Shown one piece after another: positions 9,125-16,931 of a stretch of 64,000 nucleotides of DNA (the first letter of the stretch is position 1; each line of letters starts with the position of its first letter). A program made the position numbers and the translations under genes. Location: assembly GCA_045538755.1 (NCBI GenBank), contig JAZQEC010000041.1:124001-188000 (forward strand), written 5' to 3'. The DNA is from UBA1738 sp045538755 (GTDB lineage Bacteria > Bacillota > Clostridia > UBA1381). A model generated the notes under the pieces. It was not told where the DNA came from and searched no databases. It worked only from the letters and a program-made list of their open reading frames with translations.

Positions 9125-9413
9125 AAAGATTGATTTCGGAACAAATATAAAAAGAGTAAGATTAAAACATAAGCTTACACAGGCACAGTTTGGAGAAATT
9201 ATTGGAAAATCACCAAGTACTATTCATGGCTATGAAAATAACACGGTAGTGCCGCCATTTAATGTATTGCTTACGATTTCCGAACTTTTCGACGTTTCAG
9301 TAGGAACATTGATGGGATTCAGAGATTTAAAAGAACCAAAAGCGGGCGTAGAGACTATACGGGTTATCTATGATGAATATATAAAGCTTATGGGAGAAAT
9401 AGATGATGAGTAA
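9117..9413 (+). CDS. XRE family helix-turn-helix regulator
   Basis: A 98-aa protein with an N-terminal HTH_3 domain: NIKRVRLKHKLTQAQFGEII, then GKSPSTIHGYENNTVVPPF, which contains the recognition helix. The C-terminal ~35 residues (ETIRVIYDEYIKLMGEIDDE) are probably an oligomerisation helix. The ATG at 9117 overlaps the end of trhP by 8 bases and has GAAGGAGAAAGG upstream, so it is cotranscribed with the tRNA-modification genes. Target unknown. Confidence 0.8.
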   Translation: MAEKIDFGTNIKRVRLKHKLTQAQFGEIIGKSPSTIHGYENNTVVPPFNVLLTISELFDVSVGTLMGFRDLKEPKAGVETIRVIYDEYIKLMGEIDDE

Positions 9414-9690
9414 GCATAATAAAAAACTGACAGTCCTTTTAGGTATTGCGGCATTAGAAGCATATAGATATTATAAAGGTAAAGGAATATTTAATAAGAT
9501 AAGATTTAAGGAGCAGCACGAAGCTGTATCCAATTATCTTGAAACTCATTATCCTAATGCCTTTTATTCGGATATTACTGCTACTGATGAAGGCTGGTCA
9601 TGCGTGGTAAATGACGGCGGCGAAAGAACTGTTCTTTATATGACAAAAACACCTGAAAATGTCTTTGTTTTTTGGGAAAATAAAATCTGA
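9403..9690 (+). CDS. Hypothetical protein, 95 aa
   Basis: Not recognised. It starts MMSKHNKKLTVLLGIAALEAY, a short hydrophobic N-terminal segment (about residues 10-20), then a mixed basic/acidic domain ending VFVFWENKI. Either ATG (9403 or 9406) is usable after GGGAGAAA, and the gene overlaps the XRE gene by 11 bases, so it is the last clearly coupled member of the rimP unit. The overlap and codon use argue that it is real; no function can be inferred. Confidence 0.6.
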   Translation: MMSKHNKKLTVLLGIAALEAYRYYKGKGIFNKIRFKEQHEAVSNYLETHYPNAFYSDITATDEGWSCVVNDGGERTVLYMTKTPENVFVFWENKI

Positions 9691-9707
9691 AGAAGCACAA
9701 AATCTCA

Positions 9708-9740
9708 CTTTCAGCATATTGTGTAGTATAAAGCTGAAAG
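9708..9740 (+). promoter_or_regulatory. Hairpin abutting the ribosome-binding site of the Cys-rich small gene
   Basis: CTTTCAGC (9708-9715) is perfectly complementary to GCTGAAAG (9733-9740), and the second arm runs into the AAAGGAGGAA Shine-Dalgarno site. The fold would partly mask ribosome binding. Seen in sequence; regulatory role is inference. Confidence 0.4.
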
Positions 9741-9752
9741 GAGGAATTTAAT

Positions 9753-9920
9753 ATGGGTTTGTTCGGATGCGGAAATAACTGTAACGACGGTTCTAGCAGC
9801 TGGATTTGGATTTTAATAATCATTGTATTTGTTTTATGTTTTTGCGGTGACGGAAACTTTTTAGGTGGTTCTAATAACTGCTGCGATCCTTGCTGTGACA
9901 ACAATAACAACTGCTGCTAA
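9753..9920 (+). CDS. Small Cys/Asn/Gly-rich single-pass membrane protein, 55 aa
   Basis: An ATG at 9753 sits 6 bases after a near-perfect AAAGGAGGAA site. The product starts MGLFGCGNNCNDGSSS, has one transmembrane segment (about residues 17-31, WIWILIIIVFVLCFC), then a tail with paired cysteines ending CCDPCCDNNNNCC: 10 Cys in 55 residues. Similar small Cys-rich proteins occur in many Clostridia, often loosely annotated and sometimes spore-associated, but I do not know a tested function. An excellent intrinsic terminator follows directly, so the gene has a defined 3' end. Too short for routine ORF calling. Confidence 0.75.
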   Translation: MGLFGCGNNCNDGSSSWIWILIIIVFVLCFCGDGNFLGGSNNCCDPCCDNNNNCC

Positions 9921-9933
9921 TTGGTAAAAGCTT

Positions 9934-9960
9934 AAAAGAGCACGTATATCGTGCTCTTTT
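9934..9960 (+). terminator. Intrinsic terminator of the rimP unit / small Cys-rich gene
   Basis: Perfect 11-bp stem AAAAGAGCACG (9934-9944) with CGTGCTCTTTT (9950-9960), loop TATAT, ending in a T run. Confidence 0.9.
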
Positions 9961-9999
9961 TATGTATATTAATATTGTGTTAATCTTCCTGCTATTTTG

Positions 10000-10028
10000 T
10001 TGAAATATACATTATTTTGTGGTATAAT
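10000..10028 (+). promoter_or_regulatory. Sigma-A promoter firing into hairpin array A
   Basis: TTGAAA (10000-10005), 17-base spacer, TATAAT (10023-10028). The transcript would run through the hairpin array at 10026-10175 before reaching the GNAT gene at 10278, giving a leader of about 240 bases. Confidence 0.75.
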
Positions 10029-10175
10029 TGACACAAACAGAATTTTATTGCATAAAATTCTTAAGAGCTATCGCTCTTGGTGCTCTTTCGAGCACTGTGT
10101 CAATTGACGGCGTCGCAAAAATCTCCTTGCGAGCAAAGATTTTTGCTCCTGGTAAAATGATTTTGCGGCATAAAA
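10026..10175. repeat. Hairpin array A
   Basis: Noncoding, hairpin-rich DNA. An outer arm AATTGACAC (10026-10034) is complementary to GTGTCAATT (10097-10105) and encloses three short perfect hairpins: GAATTTTA/TAAAATTC, AAGAGC/GCTCTT and GTGCTC/GAGCAC. A second module follows with GCAAAAATCT (10115-10124) pairing AGATTTTTGC (10137-10146). This is the least regular of five such arrays; no constant separator word is obvious. The left outer arm overlaps the promoter -10 box, so the full symmetry exists in DNA rather than in the transcript. Confidence 0.6.
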
Positions 10176-10277
10176 ATTATGCATCAATTTTATAATGATG
10201 ATAAAATGTATATAATTTTAACAAACTGCACAGATTTGGTGTTTTGAGTGAATAAAAAGATATTAGGAAGTGTTATA

Positions 10278-10715
10278 ATGGAATTTAAATCAAAATTTTT
10301 TGATGAATTATCAACGGCTCAGCTATACGAAATTTTGAAGTCGAGATCGGAAATTTTTTTGCTTGAGCAAAACATTATCTGTCAGGATATGGATGATGAA
10401 GACTATAACAGTTTGCATTGCTTTATAACTGACGGAAAAAGAGTTGTTGCATATTTACGAGCCTTTGCCGATAAAAATGATAATGACAGTGTAATAGTTG
10501 GAAGAGTATTAACACTTGTTCGTAAAAAGGGAATGGGAAGAGAGCTTATGAAAAAAAGCATAGAGGAAGTAAGAAAACAATTTGCTTGCACTAAAATATG
10601 TGTGCATGCGCAAAAACAAGCAGTTGGGTTTTATGAAAAGATTGGCTTTGAAACAGTTTCCGATGAGTTTTTAGAAGAAGGTGTTGTCCATGTTACGATG
10701 GAATTTAAACTATAA
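10278..10715 (+). CDS. GNAT family N-acetyltransferase, ElaA-like
   Basis: A 145-aa GNAT acetyltransferase. The opening FKSKFFDELSTAQLYEILKSRSEIFLLEQN and QDMDDEDYNSLHCF match the ElaA subgroup; the acetyl-CoA loop is around VGRVLTLVRKKGMGREL and a late strand reads VGFYEKIGFETVSDEF. The substrate is not known for this subgroup. The ATG at 10278 follows AGGAAG (10265-10270) by 7 bases; an upstream in-frame GTG at 10248 lacks a site. It is probably driven from the promoter at 10000 through array A. Confidence 0.85.
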   Translation: MEFKSKFFDELSTAQLYEILKSRSEIFLLEQNIICQDMDDEDYNSLHCFITDGKRVVAYLRAFADKNDNDSVIVGRVLTLVRKKGMGRELMKKSIEEVRKQFACTKICVHAQKQAVGFYEKIGFETVSDEFLEEGVVHVTMEFKL

Positions 10716-10742
10716 TAAACTTTTATATGTGTAATTTTGTGA

Positions 10743-10771
10743 TTGAATTTTGATAGAGTATATGCTATAAT
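10743..10771 (+). promoter_or_regulatory. Sigma-A promoter firing into hairpin array B
   Basis: TTGAAT (10743-10748), 17-base spacer, TATAAT (10766-10771), directly followed by the hairpin array that starts at about 10775. This repeats the promoter-array-gene arrangement seen at 10000. Confidence 0.75.
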
Positions 10772-10774
10772 GAT

Positions 10775-11016
10775 TTCAAGCAAAGCTTGAAATCGTCGAT
10801 ATAAATCTCTTGCGAGATTTTCGATATGTGCTAATGCACTCGATATGCCTTACGGCTCGATATGTTGCTGACGCAACGAGATTTATATCATATCGAGTTT
10901 TGCTGTAGGGTTCGGCGGTTTCCGACGAGCCGCAAAAGATATCGATTTTACGATAGTAAAAATATCGAGCAAACGAAGTTTGCATATCGACAAAAACGAT
11001 GGCATCTAAATCGTTC
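10775..11016. repeat. Hairpin array B (TCGATAT separators), with conserved tail
   Basis: Left half: ATCTC-TTGC-GAGAT, GTGC-TAAT-GCAC, GCC-TTAC-GGC and TTGC-TGAC-GCAA hairpins separated by TCGATATG. The centre repeats the first arm: GATATAAATCTC (10798-10809) is complementary to GAGATTTATATC (10878-10889). Right half: separators become ATATCGA, the reverse complement, between a longer TTTTGC...GCAAAA stem, TTTTAC-GATA-GTAAAA and GCAAAC-GAA-GTTTGC hairpins. The tail TGGCATCTAAATCGTTC (11000-11016) recurs exactly after array C. A long minus frame across this region is an artefact of the repeats. Confidence 0.8.
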
Positions 11017-11064
11017 ACTAGTTCTATAATATAAAGGCATAGTTTTTTTATGTGAGGAAATAAA

Positions 11065-11550
11065 ATGAAGGTTTTAATTACGATAATTTATTTTATATTT
11101 ATAGGTCAAGGTTGCTTTTTCTTTGGCCTTGCTTTGCCACGAAATATTTTTAATGAAGCTGGTTTTCCGTATAAAATATACAGATGGGAATTGGGCGGGA
11201 AAATTTATAATAAATTTTATGTAAAGAAATGGAAATCAAAAGTTCCTGATATGAGTATGGTTACAAACTTAATTTTCCCAAAACGTGTTCGTGCCAATGT
11301 GACATCAGAAGATATTGATCGTTTGATAAAGGAATCATGTGTAGCTGAATTTATACACTATATTTTGTGTGTCTTATCAATAGGGTTTTATAATATCTGG
11401 AAAGGAAAAACGGGTATAATTTTATCTCTTTTGTTTTTTATCGGAAATGTGCCGTATATTATAATACAACGGTACAACCGACCTAATTTTATTTCATTAA
11501 GAGACCGACTGATTTTAAGGGAGGGAAAACGAGTAAATGCAAATGGTTGA
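11065..11550 (+). CDS. CrtO-like acyltransferase family integral membrane protein
   Basis: A 161-aa membrane protein resembling the glycosyl-4,4'-diaponeurosporenoate acyltransferase (CrtO) family of Firmicutes: N-terminal membrane helix, then RNIFNEAGFPYKIYRWE, a GGKIYNKFYVKKWKSKVPD segment, and MSMV; two further helices follow at about residues 97-130. No carotenoid genes are nearby, so the acyl acceptor is unknown and the CrtO name is only a family label. GAGGAAA precedes the ATG at 11065. It overlaps the PAP2 gene downstream by 14 bases, so the two are probably one operon for lipid or envelope modification. Confidence 0.7.
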   Translation: MKVLITIIYFIFIGQGCFFFGLALPRNIFNEAGFPYKIYRWELGGKIYNKFYVKKWKSKVPDMSMVTNLIFPKRVRANVTSEDIDRLIKESCVAEFIHYILCVLSIGFYNIWKGKTGIILSLLFFIGNVPYIIIQRYNRPNFISLRDRLILREGKRVNANG

Positions 11551-12235
11551 TTATCGCTCTTTTCGGCTTTCAAAGCTGAATACGACTGAGTTTAAGCATA
11601 TAAAACTGCTTTTGTTCTGGCCGATTTTCGGACTTGCCTTTATGATGCTTGAACGTGCATTTAGTTTAGATTATCACACAGTCTACTGTGCACTTGATGA
11701 CAAAATTCCGTTTTGCGAATATTTTGTTATACCGTATTATTTTTGGTTTGTGTTTTTGATAGGCTTTCAAATTTATGCATTCTTTTTCGATATTCCTGCA
11801 TTCGAAAACTATATAAAATATACGATTTATACATATTTTGTTACTCTGATAATTTACATTATTTATCCGACAGCGCAGGAACTTAGGCCTGTAACCTTCG
11901 AAAGACAGAATATATTTACAGATATAGTTTCAATGCTTTATGGCTTTGATACAAATACAAATGTGTGCCCGTCGATTCATGTAATAGGCTCTTTTGCAGT
12001 CTACTTTGCAGCAAGAAAAAGCAAACTGTTTTCGACCTTTCTATGGCGTACAGTATTCTTCGTTATGACTGTATTAATAAGTGTATCAACAGTATTTTTA
12101 AAACAGCATTCTGTTCTTGATATATTTTATGCATTGATTTTGTGCGCTGTATGCTATCCGTTTGTTTATATGACAGATAAGCTTAAAAGATTGAAAAAAA
12201 TTTCCAAATTGGAAAAGAAGGAACAATATGTGTAA
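11537..12235 (+). CDS. PAP2-superfamily membrane phosphatase/phosphotransferase
   Basis: A 232-aa protein with about six membrane helices. The PAP2 core is seen as CPSIHVIGSFAVYFAARKSK (phosphatase motif with catalytic His) and LKQHSVLDIFYAL (second His plus Asp). The arrangement is of the inositol-phosphotransferase-like PAP2_3 type. It probably hydrolyses or transfers a lipid-linked phosphate. The ATG at 11537 is 8 bases from AGGGAGGGAAA, while a second ATG at 11543 is too far. Coupled to the CrtO-like gene upstream. Confidence 0.8.
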   Translation: MQMVDYRSFRLSKLNTTEFKHIKLLLFWPIFGLAFMMLERAFSLDYHTVYCALDDKIPFCEYFVIPYYFWFVFLIGFQIYAFFFDIPAFENYIKYTIYTYFVTLIIYIIYPTAQELRPVTFERQNIFTDIVSMLYGFDTNTNVCPSIHVIGSFAVYFAARKSKLFSTFLWRTVFFVMTVLISVSTVFLKQHSVLDIFYALILCAVCYPFVYMTDKLKRLKKISKLEKKEQYV

Positions 12236-12281
12236 AAGCATTAAAAACGAAGGCTTTATAAATTTAAACACAGGAGAAGTT

Positions 12282-13001
12282 ATGAAAGAGCATAATAGTT
12301 TTTCTAAAGGAATTACTGACGGACTCCCAATTTGTCTTGGCTATCTTTCGGTAGCTTTTGCATTTGGTATTTTTGCTACTGAAAACGGACTTAGCCTTTT
12401 TGAAGCACTTTTGATTTCAATGACAAATGTGACTTCTGCAGGTCAGCTTGCTGCAGTACCGATTATCGTATCGGGCGGAACATTAATTGAGCTTTTGATA
12501 TCACAGGTGGTTATAAATTTAAGGTATGCACTGATGTCTGTATCTCTGTCGCAAAAATTTGGTAAGAGTATAAATATATTCGACAGATTTATAGTTTCAT
12601 TTGTAAATACGGACGAGGTTTTTGCCGTAGCATCCGGAAAATACGGAACAGTAGGTAAAAGATATATGTATGGCCTTATATTAATGCCATATCTTGGTTG
12701 GAGCTTGGGAACCTTTATAGGTGCAGGCGCAGGGAACGTGCTTCCGCATCAGGTGATTTCGGCACTCGGAATTGCCATTTACGGAATGTTTGTTGCTATT
12801 GTAGTTCCTGTGGTCAAAAAGAACAAAATGACCGCTTTATGTGTTTTGGTGGCAATAATATTAAGTTGTTTATTTGAACTTTTGCCATTTTTAAAACAGA
12901 TTCCGGAGGGCTTTGTGATAATAATTTGTGCTGTTTTAGCAAGTTCAATATTTGCATGGATTGCACCAATCAAAAATGAGGAGGTGCAAATTGATGCCTG
13001 A
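12282..13001 (+). CDS. azlC: AzlC family branched-chain amino acid exporter, large subunit
   Basis: AzlC (239 aa) pairs with AzlD to export branched-chain amino acids or analogues. The sequence has the family N terminus (FSKGITDGLPICLGYLSVAF), repeated hydrophobic helices, SMTNVTSAGQLAAV and NLRYALMSVSLS. The ATG at 12282 follows CAGGAGAAG and fits the family length; an upstream ATG at 12228, which overlaps the PAP2 gene and follows AAGGAA, would add 18 polar residues and cannot be excluded. It overlaps azlD by 8 bases. Confidence 0.9.
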   Translation: MKEHNSFSKGITDGLPICLGYLSVAFAFGIFATENGLSLFEALLISMTNVTSAGQLAAVPIIVSGGTLIELLISQVVINLRYALMSVSLSQKFGKSINIFDRFIVSFVNTDEVFAVASGKYGTVGKRYMYGLILMPYLGWSLGTFIGAGAGNVLPHQVISALGIAIYGMFVAIVVPVVKKNKMTALCVLVAIILSCLFELLPFLKQIPEGFVIIICAVLASSIFAWIAPIKNEEVQIDA

Positions 13002-13311
13002 GGTTAAATTTTGGGTATATCTTATTGTAATGGCTGGAATAACCTATCTCATAAGGATGATACCGCTGGTACTAATTAAAGAAAAAATAAAGAACAAATT
13101 TATACTTTCATTTTTGTACTATATTCCATATACAGTTTTGTCGGTAATGACAATTCCGGCTATTTTTCACTCTACCGGCAGTGTGGTTAGTGCAATATTT
13201 GGATTTTTCGTTGCAATCATTCTTGCATATTTTGAAAAAAGCCTGTTGGTGGTTGCGGCAACTTCTTGTGCCTTTGTGTTTGTTGCAGAATGGCTTATGA
13301 AAGTTATATAA
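12994..13311 (+). CDS. azlD: AzlD family branched-chain amino acid transport protein
   Basis: AzlD (105 aa), the small membrane partner of AzlC. Four hydrophobic helices with family segments TYLIRMIPLVLI and FLYYIPYTVLSVMTIPAIF. A perfect AGGAGGTG (12979-12986) inside azlC precedes the ATG at 12994; the TTG at 12991 is also in frame. No Lrp-type regulator or amino acid biosynthesis gene is beside the pair. Confidence 0.9.
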   Translation: MPEVKFWVYLIVMAGITYLIRMIPLVLIKEKIKNKFILSFLYYIPYTVLSVMTIPAIFHSTGSVVSAIFGFFVAIILAYFEKSLLVVAATSCAFVFVAEWLMKVI

Positions 13312-13339
13312 AATATATTCTAAATAATAGGTGTAAACT

Positions 13340-14965
13340 ATGGTGAAAAAGTATTCTATTGGTGTTGATTACGGAAGCTTATCAGCAAGGGCAGTTTTAA
13401 TTGATTTAACTAACGGAAAAGAATTAGCAGTTTCGGAATTTCCATATACTCATGCAGTGCTGCCTGTCGACTATTTTGATGGAATTAAGCTGGAAAATAC
13501 AGCAGCTCTCCAGCATCCTCAGGATTATCTTGACGCATTGAAATATGTTGTAACAGGAGTTTTAAAAGAGGCAAATGTTTTGCCGGAAGAAGTTTCGGGA
13601 ATTGGATTTGACTTTACTGCCTGTACAGTTTTACCTGTAACAGAAGACGGGACACCACTTTGCTTTTTAGATAAGTATAAAAACAATCCTCATGCTTATG
13701 TAAAGATCTGGAAACATCATTCAGCACAGGCGGAAGCAGATGAAATAACTGCCCTTGCTGAATCAGAAGGTGCTGGCTGGCTTAACAGATACGGCGGGAA
13801 GGTTTCATCTGAATGGCTTTTCCCTAAAATGCTTGAGACACTTCATAAAGCACCAGAAGTTTTTAATGATGCTGCAAGATTCATAGAAGCAGGAGACTGG
13901 CTTGTATGGTTGCTTACCGGCAATGAGGTGCATAGCAGTTGTATGGCAGGCTATAAAGGTCTTTGGAATAAGAAAAGCGGATATCCTGAAAATGAGTTTT
14001 GGGGAAACCTTCATAAGGATTTTGGAAATATAATTGGAACAAAGGTTTCAGAAAAAGTTGTTCCGACAGGAAGTTGTGCCGGAGAAGTGTGCGAAAACGG
14101 TAAAGTACTTTCGGGACTTGCTTGCGGAACATCGGTTGCTGTGGCTATAATTGACGCCCATGCGGCACTTCCTTCTGCTGGAATTGTTTCAGAAGGCAAA
14201 ATGATGATGATAATTGGAACATCAACCTGCCACATCCTTATGAGTAAAGAGGATAAAGAGGTTGGTGGAATATGCGGAAGCGTTGAAGATGGTGTTGTTC
14301 CGGGATATATTGCTTATGAGGCAGGACAATCTTGCGTTGGCGACAGCTTTGCATGGTTTATGAAAAATTGTATTCCTGAAGCATATGAGAAGGAAGCAAG
14401 AGAAAAAGGAAAAAACATTTTTGCACTTTTAGATGAAAAGGCGTCGGCGCTCGAAATTGGAGAAAGCGGTATTGTAGCTCTTGATTGGTGGAATGGAAAT
14501 CGTTCACCACTTGCTAACTATGATCTCAAAGGCATGATTTTGGGTCTTAATTTGCAGACAAAGCCGGAAGAAATCTATCGTGGCATTTTAGAATCCACAG
14601 CTTTTGGAACTAAAGTAATAATTGATTTATATGAAAAGAATGGAATAGAAATTGACGAACTTTACGCAGCTGGTGGAATTTCACAGAAAAATCCTTTCTT
14701 GATGCAAATGTATGCCGACATTTTAGGTAAGAAAATCAAGATTGCCGGAAGTATACAGGCAGGCGCGAAAGGAAGTGCTATTTTTGCAGCAGTTGCAGGC
14801 GGATATTTTGATTCTATTGAAAAGGCTGTAGAGGTAATTGCGGATAAGTGTGAAATTGAGTATTTGCCAGATAATAAAAATACTGTAAAATATGAGAAAA
14901 TATACAACAAATATGTTGAATTATCAGACTATTTCAGTAAAAACACTCATTTGATGAAAAACTAG
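13340..14965 (+). CDS. araB: Ribulokinase
   Basis: A 541-aa FGGY-family kinase; ribulokinase phosphorylates L-ribulose to L-ribulose 5-phosphate. It shows GVDYGSLSARAVLIDL at the N-terminal nucleotide fold, GIGFDFTACTVLP, the C-terminal domain GTSTCHILMSKE, and the adenosine motif ELYAAGGISQKNPFLMQMYADILG. Length and the YGSLSARA motif favour AraB over xylulokinase. araA and araD are not in the window, so this is a solitary copy. AGGTG precedes the ATG. Confidence 0.9.
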   Translation: MVKKYSIGVDYGSLSARAVLIDLTNGKELAVSEFPYTHAVLPVDYFDGIKLENTAALQHPQDYLDALKYVVTGVLKEANVLPEEVSGIGFDFTACTVLPVTEDGTPLCFLDKYKNNPHAYVKIWKHHSAQAEADEITALAESEGAGWLNRYGGKVSSEWLFPKMLETLHKAPEVFNDAARFIEAGDWLVWLLTGNEVHSSCMAGYKGLWNKKSGYPENEFWGNLHKDFGNIIGTKVSEKVVPTGSCAGEVCENGKVLSGLACGTSVAVAIIDAHAALPSAGIVSEGKMMMIIGTSTCHILMSKEDKEVGGICGSVEDGVVPGYIAYEAGQSCVGDSFAWFMKNCIPEAYEKEAREKGKNIFALLDEKASALEIGESGIVALDWWNGNRSPLANYDLKGMILGLNLQTKPEEIYRGILESTAFGTKVIIDLYEKNGIEIDELYAAGGISQKNPFLMQMYADILGKKIKIAGSIQAGAKGSAIFAAVAGGYFDSIEKAVEVIADKCEIEYLPDNKNTVKYEKIYNKYVELSDYFSKNTHLMKN

Positions 14966-14993
14966 TAAACTTCAGCTTAAACGGAGGTAATTA

Positions 14994-15842
14994 ATGAAAA
15001 CAGGGCTAATTATGGAAGGCGGTGCTATGCGCGGACTGTTTACCGCAGGCATCACAGACATAATGATGGAAAATGATATAAGTTTTGATGGTGCAATAGG
15101 CGTTTCGGCAGGTGCGGCATTCGGCTGTAACTTTAAGTCAGGGCAGATTGGAAGAGCGGCAAGATATAACATTAAATACTGCCGTGATAAGCGCTATTGC
15201 AGTATGTGGTCGCTGCTTACAACCGGAAATCTTTTCGGTACAGAATTTTGTTATCACGAAATACCCGAAAAACTTGACCTTTTTGACAATGATGCATTCA
15301 GCAGAAATCCTATGCCTTTTTATATAGTTTGTGCTGATGTGCTAACTGGCGAGCCGGTATATAAAAAATATGATAAAGCCGATAAAGATTTTGCAGAATG
15401 GGTTAGAGCATCTGCGTCATTGCCTCTTGTTTCAAAGATTGTTGAAGTCGGCGGATATAAGCTACTTGATGGCGGAATAGTAGACTCTATTCCTCTTAAA
15501 TATTTTGAAAGCATTGGCTATGGAAGAAATGTCGTTATACTAACTCAGCCAAAAGGATATGTTAAGGAAAAGACAAGCTCGATGTGGCTTATAAAGAAGG
15601 CACTTAAAAATTATCCTAAAATGATTGATGCTGTTCAAAATAGACATATAATGTATAATGATACCGTAAGATATATTGAGGAAAAAGAGAAAAACGGAGA
15701 AGTTTTGGTTTTAAGACCTGACAGTGCGTTGCCGGTAAAACGTACCACTCATAACCCTGAAAAACTTAAAGAGGTATATGAAGAAGGTCGGCGCATTGGA
15801 ATGGAAAATTTAGAAAAAATCAAAGAATTTTTAAAAAAATAG
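14994..15842 (+). CDS. Patatin-like phospholipase family protein
   Basis: A 282-aa patatin-fold serine hydrolase. The oxyanion loop is GGAMRGLFTAG (residues 9-19), the nucleophile elbow is GVSAG (Ser about residue 40), and the second catalytic residue is the Asp in LLDGGIVDSIP (about 160). These are the Ser-Asp dyad motifs of YlbK/RssA-type proteins; the lipid substrate is unknown. GGAGG lies upstream. A bidirectional terminator at 15835-15862 separates it from the convergent bile salt hydrolase. Confidence 0.88.
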   Translation: MKTGLIMEGGAMRGLFTAGITDIMMENDISFDGAIGVSAGAAFGCNFKSGQIGRAARYNIKYCRDKRYCSMWSLLTTGNLFGTEFCYHEIPEKLDLFDNDAFSRNPMPFYIVCADVLTGEPVYKKYDKADKDFAEWVRASASLPLVSKIVEVGGYKLLDGGIVDSIPLKYFESIGYGRNVVILTQPKGYVKEKTSSMWLIKKALKNYPKMIDAVQNRHIMYNDTVRYIEEKEKNGEVLVLRPDSALPVKRTTHNPEKLKEVYEEGRRIGMENLEKIKEFLKK

Positions 15843-15862
15843 GCAGGAAACTGCCTATTTTT
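15835..15862. terminator. Bidirectional terminator between patatin and bile salt hydrolase genes
   Basis: A-rich/T-rich flanked stem TAGGCAG with CTGCCTA around a GAAA loop (15847-15850). It overlaps the last codons of both convergent genes. Confidence 0.8.
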
Positions 15863-16820
15863 CATATTTGATATTTTGTTTACGATTTAGCGGGTATTCA
15901 TAAAGTGACGATGCATCAAGATTTTTACAGTGCATATCTACTGCAGTGATAGAACTATTTTCGTAGGTAGTATAGTAATAAATACCGTGTTCAATATTAC
16001 AGCATGAAGAATAAACTGTTATTTGATATTTCTCGCCTACTTTTACAGAACCGCTCGTATGTGATACAGACGAAAGAATATGAAAAAATTGCGTAATATT
16101 ATCTTCTTCTGTCGAATATAGCGGAGAATTTAATTTAGTGAATGCAGCTCTTACAAAACGTGAAGAAGACGACAAATCTCCAGGAAGCCCCAAAGCACCC
16201 ATACCTCTTGAGTATATATCAAGCTTCAAGCTGTCAGAAAAAGTGTTTTGAGGCTCTTTGCTTGAAAGATGCATATAGTTGTTTAAGTTAAAAAACTGAA
16301 TGTCGAACGTCGGGTTATTTGTAAGAACACCAACAGGGTTCTCAAAAATTTTTATTCCGCCTGCAAGCGGCTCTGCTACGATTGAAGTGTTTTTGTCCGA
16401 AATCATAAAATGAAGAGGTGTTGGCGGAAGCTTGCTTGAAAAAGCAATATCGGAAAGGTTTGTGTTTTCTATAAGCTTTTTTGCTTCACTCACCGTTTCA
16501 CATGATGAAAGTATCCAGGGAATAAATTCAAAAGGAGCAATATTGTCCTTTGTTTCATCAAGCGGCAAATATTTGCAATTTCCTGGGAAATTAAGTCCTG
16601 AAACAGCAAGTCCTTTTTCATTTACAGCATCGTAATAAAGCGGATAATTTTGTTCGATTGTAGCAATACCGATAATTGCATAATGGTGGTAGATTGTTTC
16701 CTTTTCTCTGAAATAAAATGGAAAATTTCTTGGTGTTATGGTAACTGCTTCGTTATATGAGTAATCAAGGTCAAGATTTCTGCCGAAATATCGGTTGTTA
16801 TAGGTTATAGCTGTACACAT
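15855..16820 (-). CDS. bsh: Choloylglycine hydrolase (bile salt hydrolase)
   Basis: A 321-aa Ntn-hydrolase that cleaves the amide bond of glycine- or taurine-conjugated bile salts. After removal of Met the N-terminal residue is the nucleophile Cys (MCTAI). Other active-site features are FGRNLDL (Arg and Asp), DAVNEKGLAVSGLNFPG (Asn), VLTNNPTFD (Asn) and GLPGDLSSSSRFVRAAF (Arg), the signature of true bile salt hydrolases rather than penicillin V acylases. An upstream ATG at 16826 lies directly on GGAGGG, so the second ATG (16820) with 6-base spacing is chosen; it also places Cys at position 2. It points to a gut habitat. Confidence 0.92.
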   Translation of the reverse strand: MCTAITYNNRYFGRNLDLDYSYNEAVTITPRNFPFYFREKETIYHHYAIIGIATIEQNYPLYYDAVNEKGLAVSGLNFPGNCKYLPLDETKDNIAPFEFIPWILSSCETVSEAKKLIENTNLSDIAFSSKLPPTPLHFMISDKNTSIVAEPLAGGIKIFENPVGVLTNNPTFDIQFFNLNNYMHLSSKEPQNTFSDSLKLDIYSRGMGALGLPGDLSSSSRFVRAAFTKLNSPLYSTEEDNITQFFHILSSVSHTSGSVKVGEKYQITVYSSCCNIEHGIYYYTTYENSSITAVDMHCKNLDASSLYEYPLNRKQNIKYEK

Positions 16821-16869
16821 TGTCATCCCTCCAGATTTATTATGTGCAAAAAACAGTAAATAAATTTCA

Positions 16870-16899
16870 TTGACAAGAATGTTTGTATTGTGATATGAT
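16870..16899 (+). promoter_or_regulatory. Sigma-A promoter of the aldose epimerase gene
   Basis: TTGACA (16870-16875), 18-base spacer, TATGAT (16894-16899), in the intergenic region diverging from bsh. Confidence 0.7.
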
Positions 16900-16931
16900 T
16901 ATAAAAAGGAAAATTAAAGGAGGAAGACGTT

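Noticed and set aside
10776..11018. 80-codon open frame on the minus strand inside array B
   Set aside because: It is made of the hairpin units themselves, has no ribosome-binding site, and changes frame with the repeats; not a gene.
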